DNA from: Prevotella sp. UBA6429
GTDB lineage: Bacteria; Bacteroidota; Bacteroidia; Bacteroidales; Bacteroidaceae
Direction of reading: 5' to 3'
Length of the DNA: 17,225 nt
Assembly: GCA_002437285.1 (NCBI GenBank)
Contig: DJOV01000050.1
Coordinates: 1 to 17,225, forward strand
Each line of letters opens with the position of its first letter. The first letter of the stretch is position 1. The notes under the pieces are model-generated. The model saw only the letters and a list, made by a program, of their open reading frames with translations. It was not told where the DNA came from and made no database searches. Below are positions 8,266 to 16,216 of the stretch, piece after piece. The position numbers and the translations under genes are program-made.

Positions 8266-8311
8266 ACGCCCCGCCAAATGTTCCTGTCGGACATTAGGCG
8301 GGGCGCTTTTT
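8266..8311 (+). terminator. Strong rho-independent terminator after the purine permease, probably two-way
   Basis: CGCCCCGCC (8267-8275) pairs with GGCGGGGCG (8297-8305), and the stem continues with AATGT/ACATT after one A-A mismatch. A T-run follows at 8307-8311. The permease (plus strand) and the exporter (minus strand) converge here. On the minus strand the same stem is followed, after about ten bases, by TTTTT (complement of 8252-8256), so it may stop both transcripts. Confidence 0.88.
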
Positions 8312-8317
8312 ATCATT

Positions 8318-8340
8318 GGTGGGTTCTATCAATTACCACC
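8318..8340. repeat. Solo end of the MITE-like element
   Basis: These 23 bases equal the left end of copy A (350-372) with a single A to C change. The rest of the element is absent. It lies between the terminator and the exporter stop codon, two bases past the latter. Either the element deleted leaving one end, or this short hairpin-like motif (GGTGG and CCACC flanking 13 bases) spreads alone. Confidence 0.75.
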
Positions 8341-8342
8341 TA

Positions 8343-9503
8343 TTACAATCGCTTGCAGAGCGGCAGCGTGAGCACGATGCAGAGCACGGAGCCCGCCACC
8401 ATCACACCGCTCGACGTGACCGCAATGTCGCCCATGGCCACCAACGGGCTCGACACGGCACCCGCCACAAAGCCCGAGGCGCCAAAGATGGCACTGGCTG
8501 CACCTGCGTTACCGCGCTCGGCATCGAGCGCGGTGGCCGTCAGGCCAGGCTGCATCAGGCCAAAACTCGTCAGCAGATAGACATAGCACGCCATGACCGC
8601 CACAAGGGGCAAGTGCGCCAACAGACAAGCGGCCAACACCAAGGACGCCACACAGAGATGGATGGCTCCGGCGCGCAACGCCGATTGCTGGTGCTTGAAA
8701 CGGGGAGCCACGGCAGCTCCCACGCCAATCATGAAAGCATTGAGCGCAAAGCAAAGGCTGAAGTGAAACGCCGTGAGGCCATAGACCTTCTGAAGGACAA
8801 ACGGAGACGAGGCGATGTAGGCGAAGAAAGTGAAGAAGCACGCCATGGCCGAAAGGGTGCTCAGCGTGAACCGCGCATTGCTGAACACACGAAAGAGATT
8901 GGCATAGACCTGGAAGATGTTTCTCCTTATGCGGCGCTCCGCTGCGAGCGTCTCGGGCAACCGCCCACTGCACACCATCAGCACCAAGCCGATGGCCAGG
9001 AGCAGGCCGAACACGCCCTGCCATGACGTGAAGCCTGCCATGATGCCGCCTATCACCGGGGCACACACGGGCGCAATGCCGTTGATGGAGCCGAGGACGG
9101 CCATGAAGTCGGCCAGTTCCTTGCCACTATACATGTCGGTGGCCATGCTCTTCGAGATGACGATGCCTCCTGCGCCGGCCACGCCCTGCAACACACGCAT
9201 GAGGTTGAAGAGATAGATGTTGGGAGCAACAAGACACAGCACCGAGGCCACGGCAAACAGCAGCATCGAGGCCACGAGGATATGCTTGCGTCCATACTTA
9301 TCGGTGAGCGGACCGATAAACACCTGCCCGGCCGCCAGGCCGATCATGCCTGCCGTCAGGCTGAGCGAAGCCAGGGCAGGCGACGTGTGGAAGAAGTCGG
9401 CCATCTCCGGCAGGACTGGAAGGTAAAAGTCAGTTACGAAAGGACCAAACGCGGTCAACATTCCCAAGGTGGCAGGGACAAAAACACCTATTTTCTTTTT
9501 CAT
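8343..9503 (-). CDS. Bcr/CflA-type MFS drug exporter (DHA1 family)
   Basis: This 386-residue inner-membrane protein has about twelve hydrophobic segments. The N-terminal segment contains TDFYLPVLPEM (24-34), typical of the Bcr/CflA group, and motif A appears as GPLTDKYGRKH (64-74). The group exports drugs such as bicyclomycin, or sulfonamides and cysteine-type metabolites; the substrate here is unknown. The start follows AAGGAA five to ten bases upstream. It reads in the same direction as the hydrolase gene 298 bases upstream but is probably separately transcribed, although I see no convincing TAnnTTTG box before it. The gene appears complete. Confidence 0.87.
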   Translation of the reverse strand: MKKKIGVFVPATLGMLTAFGPFVTDFYLPVLPEMADFFHTSPALASLSLTAGMIGLAAGQVFIGPLTDKYGRKHILVASMLLFAVASVLCLVAPNIYLFNLMRVLQGVAGAGGIVISKSMATDMYSGKELADFMAVLGSINGIAPVCAPVIGGIMAGFTSWQGVFGLLLAIGLVLMVCSGRLPETLAAERRIRRNIFQVYANLFRVFSNARFTLSTLSAMACFFTFFAYIASSPFVLQKVYGLTAFHFSLCFALNAFMIGVGAAVAPRFKHQQSALRAGAIHLCVASLVLAACLLAHLPLVAVMACYVYLLTSFGLMQPGLTATALDAERGNAGAASAIFGASGFVAGAVSSPLVAMGDIAVTSSGVMVAGSVLCIVLTLPLCKRL

Positions 9504-9801
9504 TTCCTTGTTTTGTTCATCCTACATAGGCCATTCTGCCATGTCGTCTCCATCATTAAGAAGACAGGGCACGACGCGGAAGCCCGTGAAACCGCCTGCT
9601 AAACTATCCAAAACCACCAACGCAAGATGCCTGGAATCATCATTCGTATATCTCTCGGCCCGTAACACGGGAGCCCTGCCACACTTTGGCACGAGTGCCG
9701 TTGCCCCTGGTTATTCTCTGGAATCTCCCACGGCTTCCACAGGTTGGCACAAATCTCCCGTATACCCCAAGTCACACTGCATCCCATAAGGGCACGCACC
9801 A
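9504..9801. other. 298-base intergenic stretch with no supported gene
   Basis: It lies between two minus-strand genes. Open frames on both strands have no recognisable product. It contains a 12-base near-palindrome, GGCACGAGTGCC (9688-9699). On the minus strand, 9602-9760 can be read as an open frame rich in W, P and C (containing WKPWEIPENN) that runs out of phase with the hydrolase gene. This could be a decayed gene or repeat remnant, but I cannot assign it. Confidence 0.4.
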
Positions 9802-10638
9802 TCACAGCACCTTGGCGAGGAAGCGGGTCACCGTGGCGGCGACGATGGTCTCCTGTCGTCCGAAGCCATGGTCGGCGCCTGGCATGAGGTGCCACTCGCT
9901 CTTGGGGTTGAGATAGTGGAAGCGCTGGCCGTAGGTATAGGGCACGATGCGGTCGGCATCGCCGTGCACGACACACTCCGCACCACGGTAGTGGCGTGCC
10001 GTCTCATAGATGGGCAGGCTGACGGCGGTGCGCACATAGTTGCCTCCGAGGCAGCGTCCGCCCCACATCTCAATCTTCTCTGGTGGGTTCTTGGGGTCGT
10101 AGACCTTGCCGAAGGTGTTGCCGCGGAGCGCGTCGTCACGCAACACCGCCGCCGGGGCCAGGAGCACCAGCGCGCTGAGCTTCTTGACCTTCGCGTCGCG
10201 CTGCTGCGCCAGCTGTCCGGCCGTCATGGCCGCCACCACACCACCCTGCGAATGTCCGCCGATGGCCAGGCGGCTCACCCACGGCAGCGAGGAGGCATAG
10301 CGCAGCACACAGCGTGCGTCGCTGATCTCGTTGGGCACGGTCATGTCCTCAAAGCGGCCCTCACTCTGGCCGTGGCCGTTGAAGTCGAAGCGCAACACGG
10401 CAATACCGGCGCGATTGAGACTGTCGGTGATGTCGTCGAAGAGCGTGCCGCCCTTGTCACCCCCAAAGCCATGACAGAGAACCAGCAGTGGCGCGTAGCC
10501 ATCCATGTCGTCGGGCGTGTCTATCTGCACGCTGAGTTTCCCGTGGTCGCCCTGGATGGTGGTCACTGTACGCTTGGCCTGTACGCTGACGACAAGGAAG
10601 ACCGCTATCGTCAGGAGGAAGAATCTTAGCTTGTTCAT
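9802..10638 (-). CDS. Secreted alpha/beta hydrolase, feruloyl/cinnamoyl esterase-like
   Basis: This 278-residue protein has an N-terminal hydrophobic signal (about 4-21, ending VQA), then a complete alpha/beta hydrolase fold. The oxyanion motif is HGFGG (56-60), the nucleophile elbow is GHSQGG (128-133, S130), the acid is most likely D229 in HGDADRIVP, and the histidine is H257 in GADHGF. The layout CHGFGG, FDFNGHGQSEG, GHSQGG matches the small feruloyl/cinnamoyl esterases of gut bacteria, but general acyl-esterase activity is all that can be claimed. A well-formed promoter lies just upstream (10663-10694), so it is probably expressed alone. No link to the nan operon is evident beyond proximity. 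Confidence 0.85.
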   Translation of the reverse strand: MNKLRFFLLTIAVFLVVSVQAKRTVTTIQGDHGKLSVQIDTPDDMDGYAPLLVLCHGFGGDKGGTLFDDITDSLNRAGIAVLRFDFNGHGQSEGRFEDMTVPNEISDARCVLRYASSLPWVSRLAIGGHSQGGVVAAMTAGQLAQQRDAKVKKLSALVLLAPAAVLRDDALRGNTFGKVYDPKNPPEKIEMWGGRCLGGNYVRTAVSLPIYETARHYRGAECVVHGDADRIVPYTYGQRFHYLNPKSEWHLMPGADHGFGRQETIVAATVTRFLAKVL

Positions 10639-10662
10639 GGTGTCTTATTTCTACGTCCGGCA

Positions 10663-10694
10663 CAAAGGTAACACGAAACAGCCACTCCTACAAA
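10663..10694 (-). promoter_or_regulatory. Near-consensus Bacteroidota promoter of the alpha/beta hydrolase gene
   Basis: On the minus strand, TTTG (complement of 10691-10694) is followed after 20 bases by TACCTTTG (complement of 10663-10670). This is an almost perfect TTTG-N20-TAnnTTTG. It predicts a short leader of about 15-20 bases before the ATG at 10638. It is the best promoter in the window. Confidence 0.8.
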
Positions 10695-10842
10695 TTTCAC
10701 CGCAACTATTTTTAGACTGGCCATCAGTCAGCGTGTTGCCTTCAAGATGATTACTGTTGTAGTTGTATTCAACAGTAAACCTCATGCTGAGCTTATTTTG
10801 GCCGGCTTCCGAAAGTGGCTGGATAGACAGCCATTTATGATA
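10695..10842. other. Intergenic stretch with two hairpins
   Basis: No gene is seen. TTACTGTTG (10751-10759) and CAACAGTAA (10770-10778) form a perfect 9-bp stem with a 10-base loop. TGGCTG (10816-10821) and CAGCCA (10828-10833) form a 6-bp stem followed only by TTT. Neither has a convincing T-run. They lie between the hydrolase promoter and MITE-like copy B. Confidence 0.5.
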
Positions 10843-11033
10843 GGTGGATTCTATAAATTACCACCATAACGATATAAAAAAACAGTGGATTACGTTTTGC
10901 CATCTCTTGGCCTCTTTTTGGCCCGTTCCGTCAACTTGTTCGGTCACATAGCCCTCTATGCTCCCTCACGCGCTAACGAAATGACCTCAAAAAGAGTCTC
11001 AAAATCTGGCAGAGCTAATTTATAGAACCCACC
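10843..11033. mobile_element. MITE-like element, copy B (191 bp)
   Basis: The terminal inverted repeats are nearly perfect: GGTGGATTCTATAAATTA at 10843-10860 and its inverse TAATTTATAGAACCCACC at 11016-11033 differ at one position. TA flanks the left end and TA the right end, which could be a target duplication or part of the repeat. The interior aligns with copy A. An inner inverse pair (CTCTTTTT near 10912 and AAAAAGAG near 10989) lets the whole element fold. No transposase is inside. It sits at the border between the GC-rich backbone and the lower-GC defence island. Confidence 0.8.
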
Positions 11034-11123
11034 TATATATTTTTTCTAATGTCATATTATCAAGCTTAATAATTATCACCTTTCAAGGTGGTAACTTCCG
11101 ATTATCCAAATCATACCATTTTT

Positions 11124-11690
11124 TTATGCTACCAAAGCCAACAATGGCAGCACAGAGATGAGTGCTTTGATATCCGAAAACGTCTTTGTCGGTTGATTTG
11201 CCAAGTAGGTGTTGATGAGTATCACACGGAGCATAGCTCTCGCATCACTGTCCTGCAGGAGATGGAAGAGCATTCCATCTATCTCCGCATAGGCAAAGGC
11301 ACGGCGCATGGCCTCAATGGAGTAACTTCCCTTAGGCAAGTCCTTCCGTTCCTTCTTTGACGTAACCCACAGATTGGGTTCTGCTGCCATGCCATAGTCT
11401 GCTTCATTGACCTCCACCAATCTCCAAAACGGCTCGTGCTGCATGTGGAAGTATGGTTTGCAAATGTCGGGCGTGAAGATGCTTGACGTACCAAGGTATC
11501 TAAGCCAAAGAGCATCAAACTTCTCTTTCAAGCCGTCCGACAGATCGATGTATGGAGTCAAGATGACTTCTTCCTCTATAAGATCGATGATTGCCAGTAG
11601 CAACACCGCCTTATGAGGAGCTTTGTGTCCCTTCACCTTTGCCGTGTGCAAAGAGGAAAATGCGTCTATATAGTGTCGTAGTTCCATCAT
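11124..11690 (-). CDS. ScoMcrA-SBD-like protein without HNH domain (third gene of the McrBC-type module)
   Basis: This 188-residue protein resembles the N-terminal DNA sulfur-binding domain of ScoMcrA-type HNH endonucleases. KVKGHKAPHKAVLLLAIIDL (18-37) fits the family core APHK-x-x-LLLA, and PDICKPYFHMQHEPFWRLVE (74-93) fits the following P-x-x-x-L-x-x-x-x-F/W stretch. In those enzymes an HNH nuclease follows; here the protein ends after about 188 residues with a hydrophobic SVLPLLALVA tail, and no H-N-H residues are found in the frame or in the downstream 90 bases. So it is either a stand-alone DNA reader or a truncated enzyme. It starts 4 bases after the stop of the nuclease gene, so it belongs to the same operon. 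The family is inferred by eye; binding to phosphorothioate or methylated DNA is not shown. Confidence 0.65.
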   Translation of the reverse strand: MMELRHYIDAFSSLHTAKVKGHKAPHKAVLLLAIIDLIEEEVILTPYIDLSDGLKEKFDALWLRYLGTSSIFTPDICKPYFHMQHEPFWRLVEVNEADYGMAAEPNLWVTSKKERKDLPKGSYSIEAMRRAFAYAEIDGMLFHLLQDSDARAMLRVILINTYLANQPTKTFSDIKALISVLPLLALVA

Positions 11691-11694
11691 ATCT

Positions 11695-14052
11695 TTATGC
11701 TTTTTTCCTATTTATCAGCCAAATGAGACTCCTTGTATAGGCAATGTGAGCCGAATGTGGGCTAAGTATCAAACTATTCACATTCCAAGAGTAGTTACGT
11801 AGCTCTTCTTCCACCCAGAATCCATCGCTTTTCTTAGACAGAGAGAAGACGATGTAGATGCTGTTGGCTTCTTGCTTTTCCTTCTCATAGTCTGTATCTT
11901 CAGAATGCGGTTTCTTATATGTGGGGTAGCCCATTGCCACAAGTTGTGCGCGGGTATATATCTTCGGACCACCTTTGAGAATACGACACAGTGGCTGCAC
12001 TGTTTTGTTGTCGTGCAACAGAATGTATCTAGCATTGATGAGACTCATATCGAGATTCATCGAGCCTTTTGACGTGCCAGCCCTCAAGTTGTAAAGATGA
12101 TTTTTTTTAATCCAGCCAAGCTGCTCCTCATTTTTGTAATACGCAATGATGACAGATGTTTCGTCTGGCAGAAAGTCTCTGTCTTCGCCAATGGGCTCAG
12201 GTAAGCTCTCCATAACCATACAGTGGCTATTTTGCGAGTAGATGTCATACTGGTGATATGAAAGTTTCTCTCGCTCTGATGCACGGTCGAGCATGTGAGC
12301 CTTCACTTCTGCAAGAAACTGTCGCAGAGACAGACTGTCCTGTTCCCAGTGTCCGGGGCGAATGCTGAAAGCACCAAGTCCAGGCACAATCTCGTGATAG
12401 CCCTGTATCACTCTATTCTCTGTTCCAGGATAGAGAACGTAAGCACCGCTCGTCCTGCGGATAGCATCCTTGTAGGCATGCATCTTCAGCAAGTCAGCCC
12501 GTTTATAGATACCAAGTTCCTGTTGGCTCTTTTCTTCATTGAGTTCATCGTTGATGTCCGTTTCATCTTCCAAGAGCACCTTGTTGAGTCTATACTTGGC
12601 ATCGAAGTGGATATGAGTTATCAAATCTTGTTTCTCTGCTTCGTTTTCAGTAATGTCACCTGGCCACAACGACAAGGTGTAGTCTGGACGCATGGCCATT
12701 GTCCAACTTCCTGCCATCTTTATAGCATCTGCCTCGTTCGCAGCTTTGCTGAATGTTCGGTTGTAGTAGAAGGCTACATTAAGGTCACGCATTGCCGATT
12801 TGCATTTGCCTTTCAAAATCAGTCGCTTGCCTTGCATCAACTGCAGGTCTATCTTGTCTTCATCCATCTTGACCAGCTTTTTGATGTCTGCCTCGTCAAT
12901 ATGGAAGAATTCACTGATGAGTTCTTGAAGTTTAAAGAACAGCCAGTATTCATAGAGTGTCGCCACATTCTTCTTTCCAGCCTCATAGATGTTGTCGCCA
13001 CCTGTCCAGTTGAGTTTAGCTGCAAGATCAAACATCAGCCATGCCTGCAGCACCTCACGGTAGCCCTCCTTGCGTTGCAACACTGGGCTATTCATGTTCA
13101 GATGTGTTGGCGATGACACCTGACGGAAGAACTGACTGTCGAGGAATCCGTCAATCTTACTGATAGTATAGTTTGCCTCGTCCTTCAGACGGTCGGAAGC
13201 ATTCTTCTTGCATTGCAAGTCGTCACAGAACTGGCGAAATGTGTTGAGGGCGAACTTCACGAACTGGTTTTCTTGATTATCTACCGTATCTCGTTTATAG
13301 TCTACATCCAGCATCCGGGGAATGCTTGTCAGACAAGACGGCATCCCTTTCCCCCAACCGTTTGGGATACCTGTACGGTCGGTTGATGTTGCTATTTGGC
13401 GGATATTTCGTCGTGAAAGGTGGCGAACGCCCACGATGTTGCGCTGCACTACCGTTTCCGTCCATTTCCTTACGGGATTGGCCATTATCTTGTGGATGGC
13501 TTCTTGAAACTGGCTACTGTCTATGATGGAACGCACAAACGAGAACTTCTGATAGAGTGTCTGTGATGTTGTGCTGTCATCTACTTCGAGTTGTTGGGTG
13601 GCAGGAGAGCCTTGAAGCAAAACAAGGTCCGTATAGTAGGCTGCAATCTCATCGAGCATCGTGCGATAGTCGTGCTCATAGTCAGCCTTGACAGAACGCA
13701 CCTCCAGCTTAACCTTGCCGACGATGTTGCCTGTCTTCTTCTCTTGGACATCAAAGTTCAGTTGACCTACATAAATACCCGTACTTATCTCACCCATGTT
13801 GCGATGAGCTTTGAAGGACGAGAAATGGACTATTTCGTTTTCTGCTGCAAACTGGAACACATGCGACTCGTCACCGACAAACTCATACTGATAGGATGCC
13901 CCTTCCACCAGTTGGTAGGCAGACACGCCATTGCTTGTCTCATCTTCGACATACATTTTCGCTTTCGAGGATGAAGCCACAATGTTCAGTTTGACCAACC
14001 CATATTGGCTGCTGCTGATGGGTATCGTCAGGGTGTCACATTCTTTTATCAT
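11695..14052 (-). CDS. McrC-like restriction nuclease: DUF2357 plus PD-(D/E)XK (PDDEXK_7) domain
   Basis: This 785-residue protein is the probable DNA-cutting subunit partnered with the adjacent AAA+ NTPase, as McrC is with McrB. The N-terminal part (about 1-350) fits DUF2357, with beta-rich sequence first and helical later. The C-terminal half holds a PD-(D/E)XK nuclease: helix with E368 (YEYWLFFKL, 367-375), RPDYTL (455-460, D457), HFDAKYR (482-488, D484 and K486) and a basic helix KMHAYKDAIR (523-532). All expected catalytic residues are present. It starts 8 bases after the mcrB-like stop and ends 4 bases before the SBD-like gene. The pair resembles the nuclease subunits of LlaJI/BsuMI-type systems. 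Whether it restricts modified or unmodified DNA cannot be read from sequence. Confidence 0.85.
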   Translation of the reverse strand: MIKECDTLTIPISSSQYGLVKLNIVASSSKAKMYVEDETSNGVSAYQLVEGASYQYEFVGDESHVFQFAAENEIVHFSSFKAHRNMGEISTGIYVGQLNFDVQEKKTGNIVGKVKLEVRSVKADYEHDYRTMLDEIAAYYTDLVLLQGSPATQQLEVDDSTTSQTLYQKFSFVRSIIDSSQFQEAIHKIMANPVRKWTETVVQRNIVGVRHLSRRNIRQIATSTDRTGIPNGWGKGMPSCLTSIPRMLDVDYKRDTVDNQENQFVKFALNTFRQFCDDLQCKKNASDRLKDEANYTISKIDGFLDSQFFRQVSSPTHLNMNSPVLQRKEGYREVLQAWLMFDLAAKLNWTGGDNIYEAGKKNVATLYEYWLFFKLQELISEFFHIDEADIKKLVKMDEDKIDLQLMQGKRLILKGKCKSAMRDLNVAFYYNRTFSKAANEADAIKMAGSWTMAMRPDYTLSLWPGDITENEAEKQDLITHIHFDAKYRLNKVLLEDETDINDELNEEKSQQELGIYKRADLLKMHAYKDAIRRTSGAYVLYPGTENRVIQGYHEIVPGLGAFSIRPGHWEQDSLSLRQFLAEVKAHMLDRASEREKLSYHQYDIYSQNSHCMVMESLPEPIGEDRDFLPDETSVIIAYYKNEEQLGWIKKNHLYNLRAGTSKGSMNLDMSLINARYILLHDNKTVQPLCRILKGGPKIYTRAQLVAMGYPTYKKPHSEDTDYEKEKQEANSIYIVFSLSKKSDGFWVEEELRNYSWNVNSLILSPHSAHIAYTRSLIWLINRKKA

Positions 14053-14060
14053 AGGTTTCC

Positions 14061-15578
14061 TTATGCTTCAGAGAAACTTGTAAATCCGTTTGCCATCGCT
14101 GCATCATGCATGCGCAGTATCTTGTCGGCCGTGAGAGGGTACATCGAATTTGCAACTTTGTCTCTGCTTATCAAAGTCGTTTCTTTCTGCACTTCGCCTT
14201 CAAAGCACTCCTTCCACAGAGCGTTGAGCGTAGCGTCAAGTTTCTTGCGTGAACCATGCAACTTCGGCATCAGTTTCTGCACGATGGCGCAGTCGAGGAT
14301 GTCTTTCAAGCTCATCTTCTTTTCCGTGTCATCATGCTTCTGCGCTTGACTAATGAAGCGGTAGATTTCTGTTGCTGAACGATAACCGAACTCGGCATTG
14401 ACAGATTTCAAATCTTTGAAGAAATTGCCAAGCGTCACCTTTATCTCTTTATCATCAGCCAACTCCTTGCATGTTGCGATGGTCACAAAACTCTCTGCCA
14501 TATCCTGCGCCTTATAATTGATGATCTCACGGTCAATAGGTTTCATCTCACCGAGGAACGCATCCATTTCGTCAGGCGAGATTTTAAACTCTATCACATT
14601 GGCACGGTCGAGCACCTTGGGCGAGAACATATAGGTCGTTTCGTCCACATTGATTGTTCCCACGATAAACAGATTACTGGGCAGACAGATGGACTGTGGC
14701 ACATCGCCTTCGCCCTTCCACAACGGTATAGCCTTGTGGCTCTCCATGGCAGAGAGGAAATCGGCAAAGTAACGTTCCACATAACTCATGTTCATCTCAT
14801 CAAGGATGAGGAAATAAGGCTTACTGCTGTTCTCTGCCTTGTTTGCTTCAATCAGGAGGTCGAGCACACCGCTTTCCGGCTTGACATATTGGTTTTCCTG
14901 CAAGGCATTGGGGAAACCGAGCAGCGGCTCCCGGTTGGTCCAGTCTGCACCTACTGGCACCACACACATCTGGCTTTCATCTTTGATGAGCGCACTGGCA
15001 AAAGCCAAGGCAAGTTGCGTCTTACCAGAGCCGGCGAGACCGCTCAATATCAGAAAACGCTTTGACATGAGTGAGAAGGCAAAACGCTTGATAAGTTGGT
15101 CGCTATACAACAGTCCAGTATCACTGATGAGAGAAATCATCCGGGCGATAGAGAATGGCACGGAAAGAACGTGGGCATCTTGGTTTTGGTTATGGTCTTC
15201 TTTGGGAGAGTTGAGGATAATATCAACTTTCTCATTCATAAAGTATGAACGAGCTTTTATAAAACAAACATAATGGATTATGCTGCCAGACCGCCAGCCT
15301 TGGTTCTTTCCATTATCATGTTTGATGAAATTTTCATCATTCAGTAATGTGTCAGCAATGTTCTCAACTTCATTAGGAGAAGTGATGTCATACATACTTT
15401 TTATATGTTGCCAGATTTCTGGATTGTAATCAAAAAGCCTTTCCACCTCCAAGAAAGCCAAAAAACTTTGAACTGCTGTAGGTTGCAAATTGAACCCCTT
15501 GTCTGTCCTTCGGGATGACCTTACAATGTTTGAAAGATAATATGTAAATTCTTCTTTTATTCTTTGTCTGGAATCCAT
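14061..15578 (-). CDS. McrB-like AAA+ NTPase (GTPase/ATPase motor of restriction system)
   Basis: This 505-residue protein has an N-terminal domain (1-150) without a recognised fold, where McrB proteins carry their target-reading domain, then an AAA+ core of the McrB clade. Walker A is GLAGSGKT (180-187), Walker B is LILDEMN (257-263), and the clade marker GTINVDET (307-314) is followed by the arginine region LDRAN (324-328). McrB family members use GTP to drive translocation and activate the McrC nuclease. The start ATG at 15578 is preceded by AAGAAAA. It follows the broken methyltransferase by 36 bases and is followed 8 bases later by the nuclease gene. The reading frame is intact, although the cognate methyltransferase is not. 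Confidence 0.9.
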   Translation of the reverse strand: MDSRQRIKEEFTYYLSNIVRSSRRTDKGFNLQPTAVQSFLAFLEVERLFDYNPEIWQHIKSMYDITSPNEVENIADTLLNDENFIKHDNGKNQGWRSGSIIHYVCFIKARSYFMNEKVDIILNSPKEDHNQNQDAHVLSVPFSIARMISLISDTGLLYSDQLIKRFAFSLMSKRFLILSGLAGSGKTQLALAFASALIKDESQMCVVPVGADWTNREPLLGFPNALQENQYVKPESGVLDLLIEANKAENSSKPYFLILDEMNMSYVERYFADFLSAMESHKAIPLWKGEGDVPQSICLPSNLFIVGTINVDETTYMFSPKVLDRANVIEFKISPDEMDAFLGEMKPIDREIINYKAQDMAESFVTIATCKELADDKEIKVTLGNFFKDLKSVNAEFGYRSATEIYRFISQAQKHDDTEKKMSLKDILDCAIVQKLMPKLHGSRKKLDATLNALWKECFEGEVQKETTLISRDKVANSMYPLTADKILRMHDAAMANGFTSFSEA

Positions 15579-15614
15579 AATTAGTTTTCTTGACGATTAG
15601 TAATTGGAATAATG

Positions 15615-16042
15615 TTAAGCAACCATTGGGTATTCTTTCACGACCCTTGCAAATTCTCTAAACAGCGTTCCTCGTATATCATAAAACCCTCGTTGTTCTC
15701 CAACAATAGAGAATGCTTGGCAAGGAGCTCCACCAACAAATAAATCTACTTTGCCTTTGTATGGTCTTGCATCTAAATTATGTATATCCGTGTGCCATTG
15801 CTCTTCTGAGATTTTGTAATTTGAGAAATATGCCTTTTGCAATTTGCATCTATATCACCAGCAAAAACAATTTACACCTTAAGATTTAATCTTTTGAATG
15901 CATATTCTATTGTTCCTATACCACTAAAAGATGTTGCAAGGCGAATAGTCCTGTTTGGATAAGAAAACTCCCTATCCACCCACGACTCACCTTGCAAGTC
16001 TAAATTAGCTTGCGTATTCTGTATGTTTTTATGCTCTGTCAT
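15615..16042 (-). pseudogene. Broken cytosine-5 DNA methyltransferase (Dcm family), C-terminal two thirds missing
   Basis: From the ATG at 16040-16042 the frame reads about 60 residues including methyltransferase motif I (RLATSFSGIGTIEYAF), then meets an in-frame TAA in place of a codon just before IVFAGDIDANCKR. A few codons later one base is missing from an A-run (CAAAAGG, about 15833-15838). Reading resumes in the next frame as AYFSNYKISEEQWHTDIHNL and the catalytic-loop motif IV GGAPCQAFS, then stops at RVVKEYPMVA. Motifs VI (ENV), VIII and the target recognition domain are absent; a full protein would be about 350-400 residues. The final PMVA resembles part of motif X, hinting at an internal deletion. 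The start lies 2 bases after the stop of the 52-residue gene. No active methyltransferase can be made. Confidence 0.9.
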
Positions 16043-16044
16043 TG

Positions 16045-16203
16045 TTATTTTTCAGCCCAATCTTTTAAATTATCTCTCACTACCGATAGAAAATTGATTT
16101 CGTCAGCAAGATCTTCTTGCGAGAAGTTTTCCGAGAGGGTTGAAATAACCTCGCTAATTTTAGTTGTCTGCTTAAAGAGCAATTCTTGTTTGTTCTTTTC
16201 CAT
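16045..16203 (-). CDS. Small 52-residue protein between regulator and methyltransferase
   Basis: I chose the ATG at 16203 because a clear Shine-Dalgarno (AAAGGAGA, about 16211-16218 on the complement) stands 7-8 bases before it. A longer frame reaching to 16320 would overlap the regulator gene out of phase. The product (MEKNKQELLFKQTTKISEVI at the start) is charged, probably all-helical, ends in DNLKDWAEK and has no recognisable family. Its stop is 2 bases before the methyltransferase ATG and 13 bases follow the regulator stop, so the three genes are translationally close. It might be a restriction-modification accessory or control protein; this is only inference from place. Confidence 0.65.
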   Translation of the reverse strand: MEKNKQELLFKQTTKISEVISTLSENFSQEDLADEINFLSVVRDNLKDWAEK

Positions 16204-16216
16204 TGGCAGTTCTCCT

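Noticed and set aside
11077..11090. CACCTTTCAAGGTG as terminator of the defence operon
   Set aside because: The palindrome allows only a 5-bp stem with a 4-base loop and is followed by mixed A/T rather than a T-run in the minus direction. It is too weak to call.
15615..15842. A separate 75-residue gene starting with TTG at 15842
   Set aside because: It is the second frame of the broken methyltransferase: the upstream frame carries motif I and is continuous with it after restoring one base in the A-run.
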